Assembly: GCF_021390435.2 (NCBI RefSeq)
Contig: NZ_JAJVCN010000001.1
Coordinates: forward strand, 1,736,001 to 1,800,000
From: Kibdelosporangium philippinense
GTDB lineage: Bacteria; Actinomycetota; Actinomycetes; Mycobacteriales; Pseudonocardiaceae
Length of the DNA: 64,000 bases
Reading direction: 5' to 3'
Positions 35,360 through 43,991 of this stretch are shown piece by piece. Position 1 is the first letter of the stretch. Every line of letters starts with the position of its first letter. The notes below the pieces were generated by a model that was not told the DNA's origin, did not search any database, and was given only the letters and a program-made list of their open reading frames with translations. Position numbers and translations under genes: made by a program.

Positions 35360-36220
35360 TTAGAGGACTTCGCGTAGTTTGGCTGCGAAAGCCTCTGGCT
35401 GACCGGCGTACCCGAACTCCTCGCCAAGGAATCCACCGTGGTGGCTCGGGAACACGGTCACCTCTTGGCCGAGCAACTCGGCTGTGGCGACCGCGGTTCG
35501 TCCAGTGAAGACGTCCTTGGACTCCTCGCCGACCGCGATCACCACACGCGTCGGGGCTGCTGCCAGCGCCTCGACATCGGGCCGGTACTGGACGATCGAG
35601 ATGGCACGGTCGGACAGCAACGGGTCGTCACGCGTGCCGTCGTCCTCGGTCGGCATGCCGAACTGGGCCGGGTCGGGCGCGGGCTGGGCGAAGTACTCGT
35701 CGGTGAACTCGCCTTTCCACGCCGTCATCCCGATGAAGGTCGCCATCCCGGCGCCGAAGCCCTTGGCCTGGTAGGCCTCCAGGTAGCCGTTGAGGGCGCG
35801 CTCCGCAGCTTCAGCGTCGGGCAAAACGTGCACCAGCGGCGGCTCGTGCGCGACCAGCGTGACCACGTCGTTCGGGTATTCGGCGACCCACGCGAGCCCG
35901 GTCACCGCGCCGCCGCTGCTCGCGAACACCTCGACCGGGCCCGCGCCGAGTTCCTCGACCAGCGCGTGCAGGTCGCTGGCCTGGACCTCCGGCCTGCTGT
36001 CGACCCGGCCGTCCTTACGGTTGCTTCGGCCGAGGCCACGCGGGTCGTACGTGATCACCGTGCGATCGGGGAAGTACGAGGCCAATCTCGTGAAGCCGGT
36101 CGCGTCCATCGGCTGGCCGATCATGACCAGCAACGGGCGGCCGTCCGCGGTCGGCAGCGGGCCGTGCACGTCGTACGCGAGGTCGACCTCGGCGGTTTCC
36201 AGGATTTTCGTCGTAGCCAT
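35360..36220 (-). CDS. Alpha/beta hydrolase
   Basis: 286-aa alpha/beta-hydrolase-fold protein. The oxyanion/strand region is LLVMIGQPMDATGFTRLASYFPDRTVITYDPRGLGRSNR, the nucleophile elbow is VFASSGGAVTGLAW (A-S-S-G-G variant of GxSxG), and the catalytic His is in FPSHHGGFLGEEFGY near the C-terminus. This group includes epoxide hydrolase, lipase and ester hydrolase relatives; the substrate is not evident. Its TAA stop coincides with the TTA duplication of the IS5-type element; the last residues LREVL are unchanged by the insertion. Confidence 0.88.
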   Translation of the reverse strand: MATTKILETAEVDLAYDVHGPLPTADGRPLLVMIGQPMDATGFTRLASYFPDRTVITYDPRGLGRSNRKDGRVDSRPEVQASDLHALVEELGAGPVEVFASSGGAVTGLAWVAEYPNDVVTLVAHEPPLVHVLPDAEAAERALNGYLEAYQAKGFGAGMATFIGMTAWKGEFTDEYFAQPAPDPAQFGMPTEDDGTRDDPLLSDRAISIVQYRPDVEALAAAPTRVVIAVGEESKDVFTGRTAVATAELLGQEVTVFPSHHGGFLGEEFGYAGQPEAFAAKLREVL

Positions 36221-36273
36221 GCCAGTAGAGACCCTTCAAGTGTGGAGAACTCATCGGGACCCTACGCGGAGAT

Positions 36274-37521
36274 TCAGCTCAGTCCGGACAACTCCGGTGA
36301 ACTGGTCTTGCCAGGAAAGGCAACAGGCGCGGGCTGTTTGGCAACACGGACGGCGAGAACCACGAGCACCGCGATGGCGAAGATCGGATAGCTGTTGCCA
36401 GCGAGCTGCTGCCAGAAGTCCCAGGTCTTCTCACGGTTGGCCGTCGTCGGCCACCACCAGTGCGCTGACAGGGAGAACACGACGAGGCCGCTGATCGCGA
36501 GGACCCTCGAATGCCACGCCAGCGCCAGCAGCAGCGGCACACACCAGACCCAGTGGTGCGACCACGAAATCGGCGAGACGAGCAGCATGACCAGGGCGTT
36601 GATGCCGACGGCGAGCGCGATCTTGCCGTCCGCGAGCACGTTGCGCATCGCGAACACGCCCAGCACGAGCGCCACGGCACACAATGTCAGCCAGACGATC
36701 GTGCGCAGCGGTGGTTCCTCGCCGAGCCGCAGCAAAACCGCCAGAATCGACTGATTTCCGGCATATCCGGCACCGACGCGGTCGCTGCCGAACATCGCGC
36801 CTGTCCAGAACGTGACCGAGTTCTCCCACGTGACCAGCGCGCCGATGATGCCGAACGCGATGAACGACAGCACCGAGACGACGGCCGCCCGGAAGTCCTT
36901 CCGCAGTAGCAGGATCAGCAGGAACGCCAGCGGCGTCAACTTGATCGCCGCCGCGAGCCCGATCAGCAGACCCCGAGGCCAGCGCGGCTTTGTGACCAGC
37001 AGGTCGAGCATGACCAGTGCCATCAGGAAGATGTTGACCTGGCCGAAGAAGATGTGGTCCCTGACCGGCTCGATGAACAGCGCGAACGGCAGGATGACCG
37101 CGGTCAGCCACCAGGCATTCGCAGCGCCGAGCGAGCGCAGCACCAGCCCTATCACCAGGGCGACGCAGCCGATCGTCAGCAGCGTCCACAGCGCGCTGAC
37201 CAGGCCGAACGGCAGCAGGCCGAGCGGCGCGAGGATCGCGGCGGCGAATGGCGGGTACAGGAACGGCAAGCTGATCCCGACCGCCGTCTCCGGCATGCGG
37301 CCGTACAGGTCGCCGCCGTCCCACCAGACCTGCAGCCCGATCCGGTACGCGTCGATGTCGATCCGGTAGACGTCGAACGTGAAGCCGTCGTCCGTCCGAG
37401 CGGTCAGCATCCAGAGGATGGCGAACAGATTGAGCGCGGTCACCAGCGCGACGCCGAGCGTGGTCGGCCGCGCGGCGGCACGTAGCAGGCTCAACGTCGA
37501 TCCCCCCGACCGTGAATGCAA
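36274..37521 (-). CDS. GT87-family polyprenyl-phosphate mannosyltransferase-like membrane protein
   Basis: 415-aa protein with about 10-11 transmembrane segments. A GT-C-type acidic motif lies in the first outer loop (FDVYRIDIDAYRIGLQVWWDGGDLYG), followed by FLYPPFAAAILAPL. It matches the DUF2029/GT87 family, which in actinobacteria transfers mannose or arabinose from polyprenyl-phosphate donors to lipoglycans on the outer face of the membrane. The gene is alone; its specific acceptor is unknown. The C-terminal tail is short and cytosolic. Confidence 0.87.
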   Translation of the reverse strand: MHSRSGGSTLSLLRAAARPTTLGVALVTALNLFAILWMLTARTDDGFTFDVYRIDIDAYRIGLQVWWDGGDLYGRMPETAVGISLPFLYPPFAAAILAPLGLLPFGLVSALWTLLTIGCVALVIGLVLRSLGAANAWWLTAVILPFALFIEPVRDHIFFGQVNIFLMALVMLDLLVTKPRWPRGLLIGLAAAIKLTPLAFLLILLLRKDFRAAVVSVLSFIAFGIIGALVTWENSVTFWTGAMFGSDRVGAGYAGNQSILAVLLRLGEEPPLRTIVWLTLCAVALVLGVFAMRNVLADGKIALAVGINALVMLLVSPISWSHHWVWCVPLLLALAWHSRVLAISGLVVFSLSAHWWWPTTANREKTWDFWQQLAGNSYPIFAIAVLVVLAVRVAKQPAPVAFPGKTSSPELSGLS

Positions 37522-37682
37522 CTCACCCGTGGCTTCCCGATCCGTGCGGCAACTGTGTAGGTAATAGATGCCGTAGCCCTGCAGAAGGTTGGCTCACGTG
37601 AGCATGATCATATTTGCCCACTCGGCCATGGCCAGCGTATCGGATGGCCGTCAAGCACTCTGAGCCCGGGTTTCTCGCCTGG

Positions 37683-38351
37683 TCAGCCGCTGCGAACGGC
37701 CCGCACGATGGGTGCGACCGGGCTGAGCATCAGCCACGTCGGCAGGCCGCGAATGATCCACCGAGCGCCGGTGAGGCCGATCGAGCCGGACTTGACCGCG
37801 TCGAACAGGTCGATCTCGCCCTCCCACATGCGGTAGAGAGTGGGCAGGTCAGCCCGAAGAACGGCATCGATGTCGAAGCCAGGCTCGGTGTAGCAGATGG
37901 AAGCGTCACCGGGTTCGAGCACGAGCCAGAACTGCTTGCGACGGTCGGTGATGTCGATTTGGATGACGGCGCGTTTAGTCAGTTCGCTCGTGTCGATCCG
38001 GCCGTGCATCCACCACATCAGCACCTCGGGGTCGAGTTCGTAAGGCTGCGGGTCGCCGAAAGCGTGCCGCGCGCCCCACTCGCCAAGGCCGAAGACGATC
38101 GGCCGAAGGTCAGCGCCTGCCTTGGTCAGCGCGTAACCATCATCCGTTCGTGTGACGAGCCCAGCTTTGTGCAGTTGGCGGAGGCGTTGAGCGAGAAGGG
38201 CGCGTGAAATCCCGGGAAGGCCGCGTGCGAGCTCGTTGAACCGAGTGGAACCGATCAGCATGTCGCGCACGATGAGCAACGTCCACCGGTCGCCGAGTAA
38301 CTCAACGGCGCGGACGATCGGGCAGTACTGGGCGTAGGTCCGCATGTTCAT
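37683..38351 (-). CDS. HxlR-family regulator with extra C-terminal domain
   Basis: 222-aa protein. The N-terminal HxlR winged helix is YCPIVRAVELLGDRWTLLIVRDMLIGSTRFNELARGLPGISRALLAQRLRQLHKAGLV, including the early Cys. About 110 further residues (DPEVLMWWMHGRIDTSELTKRAVIQIDI ... LYRMWEGEIDLFDAVKSGSIGLTG) resemble an SCP2-type sterol-carrier fold, an arrangement seen in larger HxlR regulators. ATG 38351 or 38345 may be the start. It is divergent from the acyl-CoA dehydrogenase gene, with a dyad at 38386-38409, so it probably regulates it. Confidence 0.85.
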   Translation of the reverse strand: MNMRTYAQYCPIVRAVELLGDRWTLLIVRDMLIGSTRFNELARGLPGISRALLAQRLRQLHKAGLVTRTDDGYALTKAGADLRPIVFGLGEWGARHAFGDPQPYELDPEVLMWWMHGRIDTSELTKRAVIQIDITDRRKQFWLVLEPGDASICYTEPGFDIDAVLRADLPTLYRMWEGEIDLFDAVKSGSIGLTGARWIIRGLPTWLMLSPVAPIVRAVRSG

Positions 38352-38385
38352 ATGTCGTGACCAGGCACGATATCCGTTACGCCGG

Positions 38386-38409
38386 GTTCAGTTTTAGAAC
38401 TACCTGAAC
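38386..38409. promoter_or_regulatory. Dyad between HxlR regulator and acyl-CoA dehydrogenase
   Basis: GTTCAG (38386-38391) and CTGAAC (38404-38409) with a 12-nt spacer, in the 86-base divergent intergenic space. Candidate operator for the HxlR-family protein. Confidence 0.45.
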
Positions 38410-38437
38410 GCTCTGGACCTTCATACCGTCGTGTGCC

Positions 38438-39595
38438 ATGACGACAATGACGCTTCAGACAGGCACGTACCCGACACCAGTCCGCGACGACGACACCCAG
38501 TTCGTCGACCTGGCAACCCGAGCCGGCGCGATCGCCGCGGAACACGCGGCTGCACACGACCGCGACGCGACATTTGTGGCAGAGGCCTACGCGGCAATGC
38601 AGGAATACGGCTACCTGGCCCTCGCAGTGCCCAGAGAGTTAGGCGGGTTAGGCGCGACGATCCGCCAAGTCTGCTACGCCCAAGCAGAACTGGCCCGGCA
38701 TGACGGCGCGACAGCGTTGTCGGCGGCGATGCACAACTACCTGACGTTGATGCAATGCTACCGCCGCCGAATGGGCGCGGGTGACGCCGAGACCGTGTTG
38801 CGAAAGGTCGCCGAGGGCATGGTGATCGCCACGAGCGGAGGCTCAGATTGGCTGTGGCCAACAACAGTTGCCATCCCCACGGATGACGGTTACCGGGTGA
38901 CGGGCCGGAAAGCCTTCTGCAGCCAGGCACCTCGGGCGAACGTGGTCGCCACTTGCGCGGTGCTGCCGGACCAGTCGGAGGTTCTGCACTTCAGCGTGCC
39001 ATTGGACGCGCCAGGCGTGCGCATCGAGGAAACGTGGGACACGCTGGGGATGCGGGGAACGGCCAGCCATGATGTCGTGATTGAGGACGTTTTCGTACCT
39101 GCCTCGAAGATCGCGGGCCGTCGGGCTTACGGCGAGTTCGGGGTGCCGTTGCTGGCTGCGACTGTCCACTTCGCACCTGTGGTCGGGGCCACGTATTTCG
39201 GGATCGCGGCTGGGGCCCGAGATTTGGCCGTGTCCAAGGTTTCCGTGGATCGCCGGGCAGCACAGGTCTACCGTCAGGTTGGGTTGATGGATGCCAAGCT
39301 GCGTGGGGCGTGGTGGGCTTTGATGGGGTCGATCGACGAGCTTGGCTCGGACTACACGGTGAATCCGCAGACGTTGACGACCGTGATGCTTGCCAAGCGT
39401 CAGGCTGTGCTTGAGGCCGTCGAGGTCGTCAACCTGGCGATGGATCTGCTGGGTGGGCGGTCCTTCTTCCGCCGAGCCGGTATGGAACGCGCCTTCCGGG
39501 ACGTTCGTGCCGGGACTTTCCATCCTTTGAACCCCGAGGTCACGCTGTCCTATGCGGGCAAGGTGGCACTGGGCGACTCAGGGGTCACGGAGTAG
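38438..39595 (+). CDS. Acyl-CoA dehydrogenase-family flavoprotein
   Basis: 385-aa FAD enzyme. ACAD landmarks are YGYLALAVPRELGGLGATIRQV (N-terminal helical domain), GYRVTGRKAFCSQAPRANVVATCAV and DTLGMRGTASHDVVIEDVFVPASKI (middle beta domain), and LLGGRSFFRRAGMERAFRDVRAGTFHPL (C-terminal domain). The usual catalytic Glu position is not obvious, so it could be an ACAD-fold monooxygenase or hydroxylase rather than a beta-oxidation dehydrogenase. It is regulated probably by the divergent HxlR protein. Downstream is a palindromic repeat split by IS630. Confidence 0.85.
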   Translation: MTTMTLQTGTYPTPVRDDDTQFVDLATRAGAIAAEHAAAHDRDATFVAEAYAAMQEYGYLALAVPRELGGLGATIRQVCYAQAELARHDGATALSAAMHNYLTLMQCYRRRMGAGDAETVLRKVAEGMVIATSGGSDWLWPTTVAIPTDDGYRVTGRKAFCSQAPRANVVATCAVLPDQSEVLHFSVPLDAPGVRIEETWDTLGMRGTASHDVVIEDVFVPASKIAGRRAYGEFGVPLLAATVHFAPVVGATYFGIAAGARDLAVSKVSVDRRAAQVYRQVGLMDAKLRGAWWALMGSIDELGSDYTVNPQTLTTVMLAKRQAVLEAVEVVNLAMDLLGGRSFFRRAGMERAFRDVRAGTFHPLNPEVTLSYAGKVALGDSGVTE

Positions 39596-39704
39596 CTCAA
39601 TGCCCTCGTGAGTGGTTACAGATCATGAAAGGCCAGGGTTGATCTTGTCCTTGGGCGGCGTGTCCTCCCGGATCCTGATCGATTCATGATCTACGCAGGG
39701 ATGG

Positions 39705-40196
39705 ATGAGGTACGCGGATGGAGGTGGCCTTTCCGAGCGGGGCAGGGCCACACGCGAAGCTGTCCGGTTGCAGGCGGCCCAATGGTTCGCCCAGGACGTG
39801 CCGGCCGCCGAGATCGCCCGCAGACTGCGGGTATCCACCAACGCGGTCTATACCTGGCGGCGTCGATGGCGTGCCGAGGGTGAGGCAGGGCTGGCGTCGA
39901 AGGGACCGGGCGGATCGTCCTGCCGGCTGGACCAGCCACGACTGGACAGGCTGGCCCAGGCTTTGGAACAAGGCCCAGCCGTGCATGGGTTCGGCGAGGA
40001 TCAGCGCTGGACCCTGGCTCGGGTCGCCGATCTGATCGCCCGGCTGTTTCACACCCGCTACACGCTGCGCGGGGTGTCGTATCTGCTGCACCGCATGGGG
40101 TTCTCGCCACAAGTACCCGCCCACCGCGCGATCGAGCGCGACGAGCAGGCGATCGCCACCTGGCGGCGGGAGGTATGGCCGGCGGGAAAACGGTAG
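39705..40196 (+). CDS. IS630-family transposase, N-terminal frame (OrfA)
   Basis: 163-aa helix-turn-helix part of the transposase: REAVRLQAAQWFAQDVPAAEIARRLRVSTNAVYTWRRRWRAEGEAGLASKG is the HTH_29/32-type DNA-binding region. A winged-helix linker follows (LHRMGFSPQVPAHRAIERDEQAIATWRREVWP). It ends at TAG 40194 just after GGGAAAA (40184-40190), a heptamer in the right register for -1 ribosomal frameshifting into OrfB. Confidence 0.9.
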   Translation: MRYADGGGLSERGRATREAVRLQAAQWFAQDVPAAEIARRLRVSTNAVYTWRRRWRAEGEAGLASKGPGGSSCRLDQPRLDRLAQALEQGPAVHGFGEDQRWTLARVADLIARLFHTRYTLRGVSYLLHRMGFSPQVPAHRAIERDEQAIATWRREVWPAGKR

Positions 40197-40780
40197 CGGC
40201 GCAGCAAGGTGCTTGGCTGTGTTTCGAGGACGAGGCCGGGCAAACGCTGCGCCCGCCGAAAGCCCGCACCTGGGGCCGCCGGGGCCAGACACCACAGATC
40301 CCGGTGTCGGGCAAGGGTTCGGGCCGGGTATCGGTCGCCGGGCTGGTATGCGTCCGGCCCGGACACCGGCCCCGGTTGATCTACCGTGTCCGGACCCACC
40401 GCGGCCGCAAGGGGGAACGGCGCAGCTTCGCCGAAACCGACTACGCCGCCCTGCTGGACGCCGCACACCAGCAGCTCGGCGCCCCGATTGTGTTGATCTG
40501 GGACAACCTCAACACGCACACCAGTCACGCGATGCGCAAACTGGTCGCGGCCCGCGACTGGCTACACGTGATCCAACTCCCGCCCTACGCCCCGGACCTC
40601 AACCCGACCGAGCACGTGTGGTCCCACGTCAAACGCAACCTCGGAAACCTCATCGTGCACGGCATCGACCAGCTCACCGCCATCGTGAAGAACCGACTCA
40701 AACGCATCCAGTACCGACCCGGGCTGATCGACGCGTTCTTCGCCCACACCAGACTGAACCTCGAACCACAACCGCCGTAA
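40175..40780 (+). CDS. IS630-family transposase, catalytic frame (OrfB)
   Basis: 201-aa DDE part of the transposase. The catalytic motifs are WLCFEDEAGQTLRPPKARTWGRRG (Asp 1), VLIWDNLNTHTSHAM (Asp 2) and YAPDLNPTEHVWSHVKRNLGN (Glu). An ATG at 40175 is available, but fusion to OrfA by -1 frameshifting at 40184-40190 would give the full enzyme of about 358 aa, as in other IS630 elements. Confidence 0.9.
   Translation: MAGGKTVAAQQGAWLCFEDEAGQTLRPPKARTWGRRGQTPQIPVSGKGSGRVSVAGLVCVRPGHRPRLIYRVRTHRGRKGERRSFAETDYAALLDAAHQQLGAPIVLIWDNLNTHTSHAMRKLVAARDWLHVIQLPPYAPDLNPTEHVWSHVKRNLGNLIVHGIDQLTAIVKNRLKRIQYRPGLIDAFFAHTRLNLEPQPP
40184..40190 (+). promoter_or_regulatory. -1 ribosomal frameshift site candidate in IS630 transposase
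   Basis: The heptamer G-GGA-AAA is read in OrfA frame as GCG GGA AAA CGG. Slipping back one base gives GGG AAA ACG, which is exactly the OrfB frame. The OrfA stop follows two codons later, the standard arrangement for programmed -1 frameshifting. Confidence 0.7.
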
Positions 40781-42154
40781 TCCTGGCCTTTCAAGATCTG
40801 TAGCCGTGTTAGAACGCGGATAACCACTCACGACAGACCGAATGGCCTGGTCGAACAGGAAAAGGTGGCCAGGGTCGTAGCGGGACTTAATCTCCCGTAG
40901 CCGGGGGACGTTGGGGCCGTAGTAGGCCGTCTCCCAGTCAGGTAGTGACGCGTCGGGGAAGTTCGCGTACGCACCCGTGCCACCGAGTGTCGCCCAGCTT
41001 GCCTCCAGCCAGGCGAGGGCTTCGTGACCGCGCCTCATGGCACCGTTCGGGCCGACTAGAACCGTGTGTTTAACCATGAACAACGGGTCGCGGTGCGGGA
41101 ATGCGGTGTCGGGGCCTGTGCTGTACGCGCCGCGCCAGGGGGTGAAGGCGACTTCACGCATCTCGCCAGGAACACGTCCCGCGACGAAATGTGCGAGGAG
41201 CGCGTCGAAGGATGGCAGCGGTTCTTTGAAGAACGCTGTCTTCGCGGTACTCATGCCTGGGCGTGTGTGGACGAGGGGGATGCTCGATGGGTCGTGGGCG
41301 GCTGCGGAGTAAGGGGTCGCGTGCAGTAAAGCGGCTTCCGTAGCCGAAAGGTGCTTCACTTCGGCGAGGTTGGGTGATGGGAGGCGGGCCAGCAGTTCTG
41401 TTGGGTCGCCTGCGCCGATCAGCAGCATTTCTGGTGGGTCGTCGATGTAGTCGGGGCTCAGCAGGATCAGTTCGGCTGACGTGGTGGGCGGTGCGAATGG
41501 TGCCCAGTCCTGCCAGGCGTCGATCAACGCGGCTGACAGGTCCCATGAGTAGCGGAAATGGGTGCGGGGTGCCGATTCGACGGTTGAAAAGGTCGCGCTG
41601 GTGACTACGCCGAAGTTGCCGCTACCCGCGCCTCGCAGCGCCCAGAACAAGTCGGGCTCTGAGGTCGCGGACGCTGTGACAACTTTTCCGGACGCGAGAA
41701 CGACTTCGGCGGACACCAGATGATCACACGTCAGGCCGTGCATTCGGCCGTGGCTGCCGAAGCCGCCGCCGAGGGCCGTGCCGATCAAGCCGACCGAAGG
41801 GCACGATCCGGTCGGGACCAGCAGACCCAAGGGCGCGAGGACCGAAGCTAACTGTCCTGTTCGGACCCCGGCGCCGACGGTGACCAAGGAATCAGACAAG
41901 GTTGTCGACGAGGCGGGGGATAGGTCGATGACCAGGCCTGTGCTGCTGGAATAGCCCGCGTTGCTGTGGCCGCCGCCTCGGATCGCGAACGGCCAATCGC
42001 GATCGGCTGCGAGTGTGAGAGCTTCGAGGACGTCGTCGGGTGTGGCGCAGCGGGCGACGGCTTGGGGAAGGACTTCGTGCCGTGTTCCGATGAACTGGTT
42101 GCGGGACAATGCATAGCGCGGATCTTCCGGAAGTACGAGATCAAGCATTGGCAT
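40562..42154 (-). CDS. BBE-type FAD-dependent oxidase with IS-derived C-terminus
   Basis: 530-aa product. The PCMH FAD domain (VLPQAVARCATPDDVLEALTLAADRDWPFAIRGGGHSNAGYSSSTGL) carries the GGGHS histidine that covalently binds FAD in this family. GLIGTALGGGFGSHGRMHGLTCDHLVSAEVVLASG follows, and the BBE C-terminal motif is YDPGHLFLFDQAI. After that the frame runs through palindromic repeat copy 4 and about 80 codons antisense to the IS630 transposase. Without the insertion it would end about ten codons after the repeat core. Its start overlaps the ABC transporter stop by 14 bases, so it is the last gene of the lanthipeptide operon and may oxidise the peptide; that role is inferred. Confidence 0.85.
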   Translation of the reverse strand: MPMLDLVLPEDPRYALSRNQFIGTRHEVLPQAVARCATPDDVLEALTLAADRDWPFAIRGGGHSNAGYSSSTGLVIDLSPASSTTLSDSLVTVGAGVRTGQLASVLAPLGLLVPTGSCPSVGLIGTALGGGFGSHGRMHGLTCDHLVSAEVVLASGKVVTASATSEPDLFWALRGAGSGNFGVVTSATFSTVESAPRTHFRYSWDLSAALIDAWQDWAPFAPPTTSAELILLSPDYIDDPPEMLLIGAGDPTELLARLPSPNLAEVKHLSATEAALLHATPYSAAAHDPSSIPLVHTRPGMSTAKTAFFKEPLPSFDALLAHFVAGRVPGEMREVAFTPWRGAYSTGPDTAFPHRDPLFMVKHTVLVGPNGAMRRGHEALAWLEASWATLGGTGAYANFPDASLPDWETAYYGPNVPRLREIKSRYDPGHLFLFDQAIRSVVSGYPRSNTATDLERPGLRRLWFEVQSGVGEERVDQPGSVLDAFESVLHDGGELVDAVHDEVSEVAFDVGPHVLGRVEVRGVGRELDHV

Positions 42155-43991
42155 ACATCTTCGCTTGGAGTTCGTGCAGTTCGGCGTAGCGACCGCCCAA
42201 TGCCATCAGGTCCGCGTGGGTGCCTTGTTCGACTAGTTTTCCTTCGTGCAGAAGGTAGATCTGGTCCGCGTGACGCACGCTGGCCAGTCGGTGGGTGATC
42301 AAGACGACTGTTCGGTCCTCGGCAAGGGAACGCAACGACTCGTACACCGCCAACTCTGCCTTGGCGTCCAACGGCGCCGTGGGTTCGTCCCAGATGAGCA
42401 GTGGGGCGTCACGGAACAGGCCACGGGCCACCGCGAGGCGTTGCCATTGGCCGCCGGAGAGCTCCTGGCCGCCGCGGAACTGCTTGGACAGCAAGGTGTT
42501 CCAGCCTGCTGGGAGGCGGTCGACGACCTCATCGGCGCCAGCCTGGACGGCGGCAGCTAGTAAAGCCACTGGATCGTCACGATCATGACGTCCTGCTTGG
42601 ACGTTCGTGCGAGCGGTGTGTGGCCAGCGGATGGGGTCCTGGAGGACCATCATCACCCGGTTGGCGATCGATGGTCGGTCCAATGTGTGCACATCCGTCC
42701 CGTCCCAGCACACGAGGCCTGAAGTGGGCGTGTACAGGCCCGCGATCAGCTTGGCCAGGGTGGTTTTGCCTGATCCGTTCTCGCCGACGAGTGCGATGGT
42801 CTGGCCGCGTTCGATGGTCAGTGACACGTCACGCAGGGCCGCCTGTGGGCTTGTCGGATACGTGAAGCTCACATTGGACAGCTGGACCCTGCCAGGATCG
42901 GCGACTACTGCGGGCAGTGCCACCGGGTGGCGTTGCGCGGAATCCAGGAATGCCAGGTAGTCGGCTACGTACATGCCTTGCTCGACCAGCTGGTTCGAGG
43001 CAAGGACCAGGCGGTTCAAGGCAGTCGTCGACGCGCGGATGGCAATCACCGCGGTTCCGGCAACGGCGAGTGGAACCCAGGAAGCGTGAACCAGCAGTCC
43101 TAGAACGACATACGTGACGGCCAACCCGACTCCGGCGAGCGTTCGGCCGACACCGCGGACCCGGGCTTGAGCGACCCCGCGCCGGATGTCCTCGTCGCGC
43201 AGTGGATCCGCGACAATGCGGTACTCGTTCATGACGAATGGTTCGGCCTGGCATGCCCGGATTTCCGCGGCTGGCTCGCGTTCGGTGGCCAGTTCGGCCA
43301 CCATCTGCACTCGTCTGTCCAATGTGACCGCTCGGGCCATACTCGCGTATGCCAGCATTGCTGATCGTTGTACGGCCCACGCGTCAGGTATGACCGCGAG
43401 TAGTAACACTGGTAGCAATACTGGGTGCAGTACCGCGAGGCTGCTGGCCGCGGCGATGATTCCCAGCACTGAACCGATGAGCTCGACCATGTTGTCGGCC
43501 GACCGTTCGATGTAGAACAGTCCACGATCACGCGCTCGGTGCATCCGGTCGTAGAACTGGGAATCGTCGAACGCGGCCAATTCCACGCTCAAACTCGCCT
43601 GATACAGCCGTTCCTCGGCCAACCGACGCACGGCAGGGGTGATCCGGGCGTGCGCGATCGCGACACCTATATCCATCGCGCCGCGCAACGCGTACGCCCC
43701 ACCGACGAGCAGCAAGGACGGAAGCGCGGCGACGACACGGTCGGCGGTCGGGCCTGAGGAGAACAGTTCGGTCAGGACTCCGGCCGTGGCGAACAGCCCG
43801 AAGGCCGCCGCCAGGCCGGAGGTGACCTGCATGATCGCGATGAGCAGGGCGGACCGGGGCGCCGCGGCCCAGATCATCTTCAGCACTGGCCACGTGACAC
43901 GCGGCAGGCTGCGGATGACTCGGCGCGGCCCCTCGGTTTTCTCGTCGATCTGCCAATGTGGGGTGTTCAGCTCCCGCGGGTCCTCACTCAC
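42141..43991 (-). CDS. lanT: ABC exporter (fused permease/ATPase) of the lanthipeptide locus
   Basis: 616-aa half-transporter from GTG 43991, overlapping the LanM stop by 8 bases. A six-helix permease (about residues 40-330) is followed by an ATPase with Walker A LVGENGSGKTTLAKL, signature LSGGQWQRLAVARGLF, Walker B APLLIWDEPTAPLD and the H-loop THRLASVRH. No N-terminal C39 peptidase domain is present, unlike most class II LanT proteins, so leader removal must use another protease. Position between lanM and the oxidase gene, with overlapping ends, makes peptide export its likely job. The symbol is generic. Confidence 0.88.
   Translation of the reverse strand: MSEDPRELNTPHWQIDEKTEGPRRVIRSLPRVTWPVLKMIWAAAPRSALLIAIMQVTSGLAAAFGLFATAGVLTELFSSGPTADRVVAALPSLLLVGGAYALRGAMDIGVAIAHARITPAVRRLAEERLYQASLSVELAAFDDSQFYDRMHRARDRGLFYIERSADNMVELIGSVLGIIAAASSLAVLHPVLLPVLLLAVIPDAWAVQRSAMLAYASMARAVTLDRRVQMVAELATEREPAAEIRACQAEPFVMNEYRIVADPLRDEDIRRGVAQARVRGVGRTLAGVGLAVTYVVLGLLVHASWVPLAVAGTAVIAIRASTTALNRLVLASNQLVEQGMYVADYLAFLDSAQRHPVALPAVVADPGRVQLSNVSFTYPTSPQAALRDVSLTIERGQTIALVGENGSGKTTLAKLIAGLYTPTSGLVCWDGTDVHTLDRPSIANRVMMVLQDPIRWPHTARTNVQAGRHDRDDPVALLAAAVQAGADEVVDRLPAGWNTLLSKQFRGGQELSGGQWQRLAVARGLFRDAPLLIWDEPTAPLDAKAELAVYESLRSLAEDRTVVLITHRLASVRHADQIYLLHEGKLVEQGTHADLMALGGRYAELHELQAKMYANA

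Larger units (their letters stand above)
39619..40800 (+). mobile_element. IS630-family insertion sequence
   Basis: 1182-bp element with inverted ends CAGATC-a-TGAAAGGCCAGG (left) and CCTGGCCTTTCA-a-GATCTG (right), flanked by the TA duplication typical of the IS630/Tc1 group (39617-39618, 40801-40802). The transposase is encoded in two overlapping frames with a slippery heptamer at the junction. The insertion also rewrote the C-terminus of the convergent oxidase gene. Confidence 0.9.
39605..40834. repeat. Palindromic repeat copy 4, split by an IS630-type element
   Basis: The left arm CTCGTGAGTGGTTA (39605-39618) and right arm TAACCACTCACGAC (40821-40834) are separated by the insertion sequence (39619-40800). 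Removing the element and one TA leaves the standard 18-nt loop (40803-40820) with the GTTAGAAC core. The target TA is the last two bases of the left arm. It originally lay between two convergent genes. Confidence 0.88.
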
